From assembly GCA_012845835.1 (NCBI GenBank), contig JABAKD010000014.1, forward strand, positions 5,670,396 through 5,734,395: DNA of 64,000 nt, given 5' to 3'. The notes below the pieces were generated by a model. The model was not told where the DNA came from and made no database searches. It worked only from the letters and a program-made list of their open reading frames with translations. Below, piece by piece: positions 63,013 to 64,000 of the stretch (the first letter of the stretch is position 1; each line of letters opens with the position of its first letter). Source of the stretch: Undaria pinnatifida. Taxonomy: Eukaryota > Sar > Phaeophyceae > Laminariales > Alariaceae. The position numbers and the translations under genes were made by a program.

Positions 63013-63336
63013 TACCTCAAAAAAATGGACCTCAAAAGGGCTAACCGCGCTATCAGAGCGGTGCTGCCTGCGAATACCCCGTAGCAAATTCACCTCTTCG
63101 CAGTGGGCAGCGTACTCTTCGCGGCGTGCGATGATAGCGAGGACCTGGGTGTCGCTGTCCGCTATCGCCTTCTGCGGCAGGTAGAAGTGGCGTGATTTGA
63201 AGGAAAAATACAAGGCGGGGATGGGGGACGGCCACTCAGAAATATGCAAGAACAGCTCACGCGGGGGGCGGGGGGTGTTGTCAATAGTTTTTTGCTTTGC
63301 AGTCAATTTCACCATTGGATCGACTACGCATCCCAT
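62983..63336 (-). CDS. Possible coding exon, 117 codons
   Basis: The translation is well mixed (ELFLHISEWPSPIPALYFSF, then QKAIADSDTQVLAIIARREE and YAAHCEEVNLLRGI). The segment is tandemly duplicated: 63385-63530 repeats 63131-63285, and the second copy has lost the clean frame. No family recognised. The 3' end runs into repeat family E, so the true exon end is uncertain. Confidence 0.3.
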   Translation of the reverse strand: MGCVVDPMVKLTAKQKTIDNTPRPPRELFLHISEWPSPIPALYFSFKSRHFYLPQKAIADSDTQVLAIIARREEYAAHCEEVNLLRGIRRQHRSDSAVSPFEVHFFEVAPCKDDYRP

Positions 63337-63530
63337 ACGAGACGGAGATGGGGGTGAGGGGCTGGGGGGGGGGGGGGGGGTGCGAAGACCTGGGAGTCAG
63401 TGTCCGCTACCACCCAATGCGGCAAGAAGAGCAGCGCGATCCCAAGGAGAAGAAAAAAAAGTTACTGCAAGGGCGGCAAATCAGAAAGACGAAAGGGAAG
63501 AGCTCACGCGGCGGCGAGGGGTTAACGTAG
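63131..63530 (+). repeat. Tandem duplication offset by about 255 bp
   Basis: gcgaggacctgggtgtcgctgtccgctat / gcgaagacctgggagtcagtgtccgctac, and gaacagctcacgcgggg / gaagagctcacgcggcgg. Confidence 0.75.
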
Positions 63531-63686
63531 ACTTGCTGGAGACGCGCAGACAAGGTCGGAGAAAGAAAAAACGCCATCCGCGGTTTATCAGCTCCGCAGA
63601 CGTCGACACCACATGCATATAGTCGTAGGGTGCGGCCTGGCAAATGCGGGGGACGCGACGTAGTGGCCACCATAAATGCAGCAAAA

Positions 63687-63889
63687 GAGTAATCTCACGG
63701 TAGGGGTTGCAGTTGTTAGACTAAAGGTTTGAGATACTGGCGCAAAGAAACATTGGCCGGGATGCGCGAAACGAACGTCTTCGAAGAGTCATGTTTCGGG
63801 TGATGTTGATGATATTGAGCTGCTCCTCATGTTAGGAACTCAGAGAAAGTTCTTAGAAAACTTCCGTTGCACCCCTAGCGTGGGGTAAC
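63687..63889 (+). mobile_element. MITE family C, short copy (C4)
   Basis: 203 bp with ends gagtaatctcacggtagggg and the inverted cccctagcgtggggtaac. AAAA at both flanks (63683-63686 and 63890-63893). Shorter than other copies through an internal deletion. Confidence 0.8.
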
Positions 63890-64000
63890 AAAAAACAGCA
63901 GTACGCATACAAATGACGCCCCCCGTGTCTTTCAAGGCAAACAACGAATGTCTCGCCTATAAATAGTCGCATCAGATTATGGGGAAACACTGCTGTACCG

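Overview
Organism and setting. This is a eukaryotic nuclear window. It has genes split by long GT-AG introns, a decayed Ty3/Gypsy retrotransposon, tRNA-derived SINEs, several non-autonomous DNA transposon families, many tandem repeats and a short interstitial TTAGGG-type telomeric tract. Base composition is close to balanced, with strongly G- or C-biased low-complexity blocks. The mixture fits a repeat-rich stramenopile alga, for example a brown alga, but nothing in the sequence proves that assignment. There are no bacterial-type operons, rRNA genes, convincing functional tRNA genes or CRISPR arrays, and most open frames are accidental or lie inside repeats. Genes. Two multi-exon genes can be reconstructed well. 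The first is a plus-strand zinc-finger/NADAR-domain gene (12996-15930; 3 exons, about 253 aa). The second is a minus-strand UBE2W-type ubiquitin-conjugating enzyme (40479-50339; 4 exons, 151 aa), whose first intron is 7.7 kb of repeats. A third, hypothetical two-exon minus-strand gene (16031-16726) lies tail to tail with the NADAR gene. Several single-exon frames, including a 524-aa low-complexity frame at 60686-62260, are listed at lower confidence. Layout. 1-11 kb: repeats, with three MITE families (called A, B and C here), a foldback-like element (D), SINEs and minisatellites, often nested in one another. 11-17 kb: NADAR gene and its hypothetical neighbour. 17-22.8 kb: dense cluster of MITEs, nested copies and a tiny TTAA-targeted element (J). 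22-25 kb: degenerate tandem arrays. 25.1-33.4 kb: decayed Ty3/Gypsy element with gag, a CCHC knuckle, a captured NADAR domain, RNase H, integrase and chromodomain, but no recognisable reverse transcriptase. 33.4-40.4 kb: low-complexity sequence, a polypurine block, pentamer repeats and dispersed repeats. 40.5-50.3 kb: UBE2W gene with minisatellites and retroposons in its introns. 50-64 kb: SINE clusters, poly(A) retroposons, the low-complexity frame, and further MITE copies at the right end. How it fits together. MITE families A, B and C share a terminal core (GA...CYACGRTAG) and 4-bp target duplications, so one transposase type, not encoded here, probably moved all three. The most notable biology is the NADAR domain, found twice in 17 kb: once in an apparently intact host gene and once inside the retrotransposon between gag and RNase H. 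NADAR proteins elsewhere act in ADP-ribose metabolism and removal, so capture by a retroelement suggests a possible counter-defence or nucleotide-modification function.
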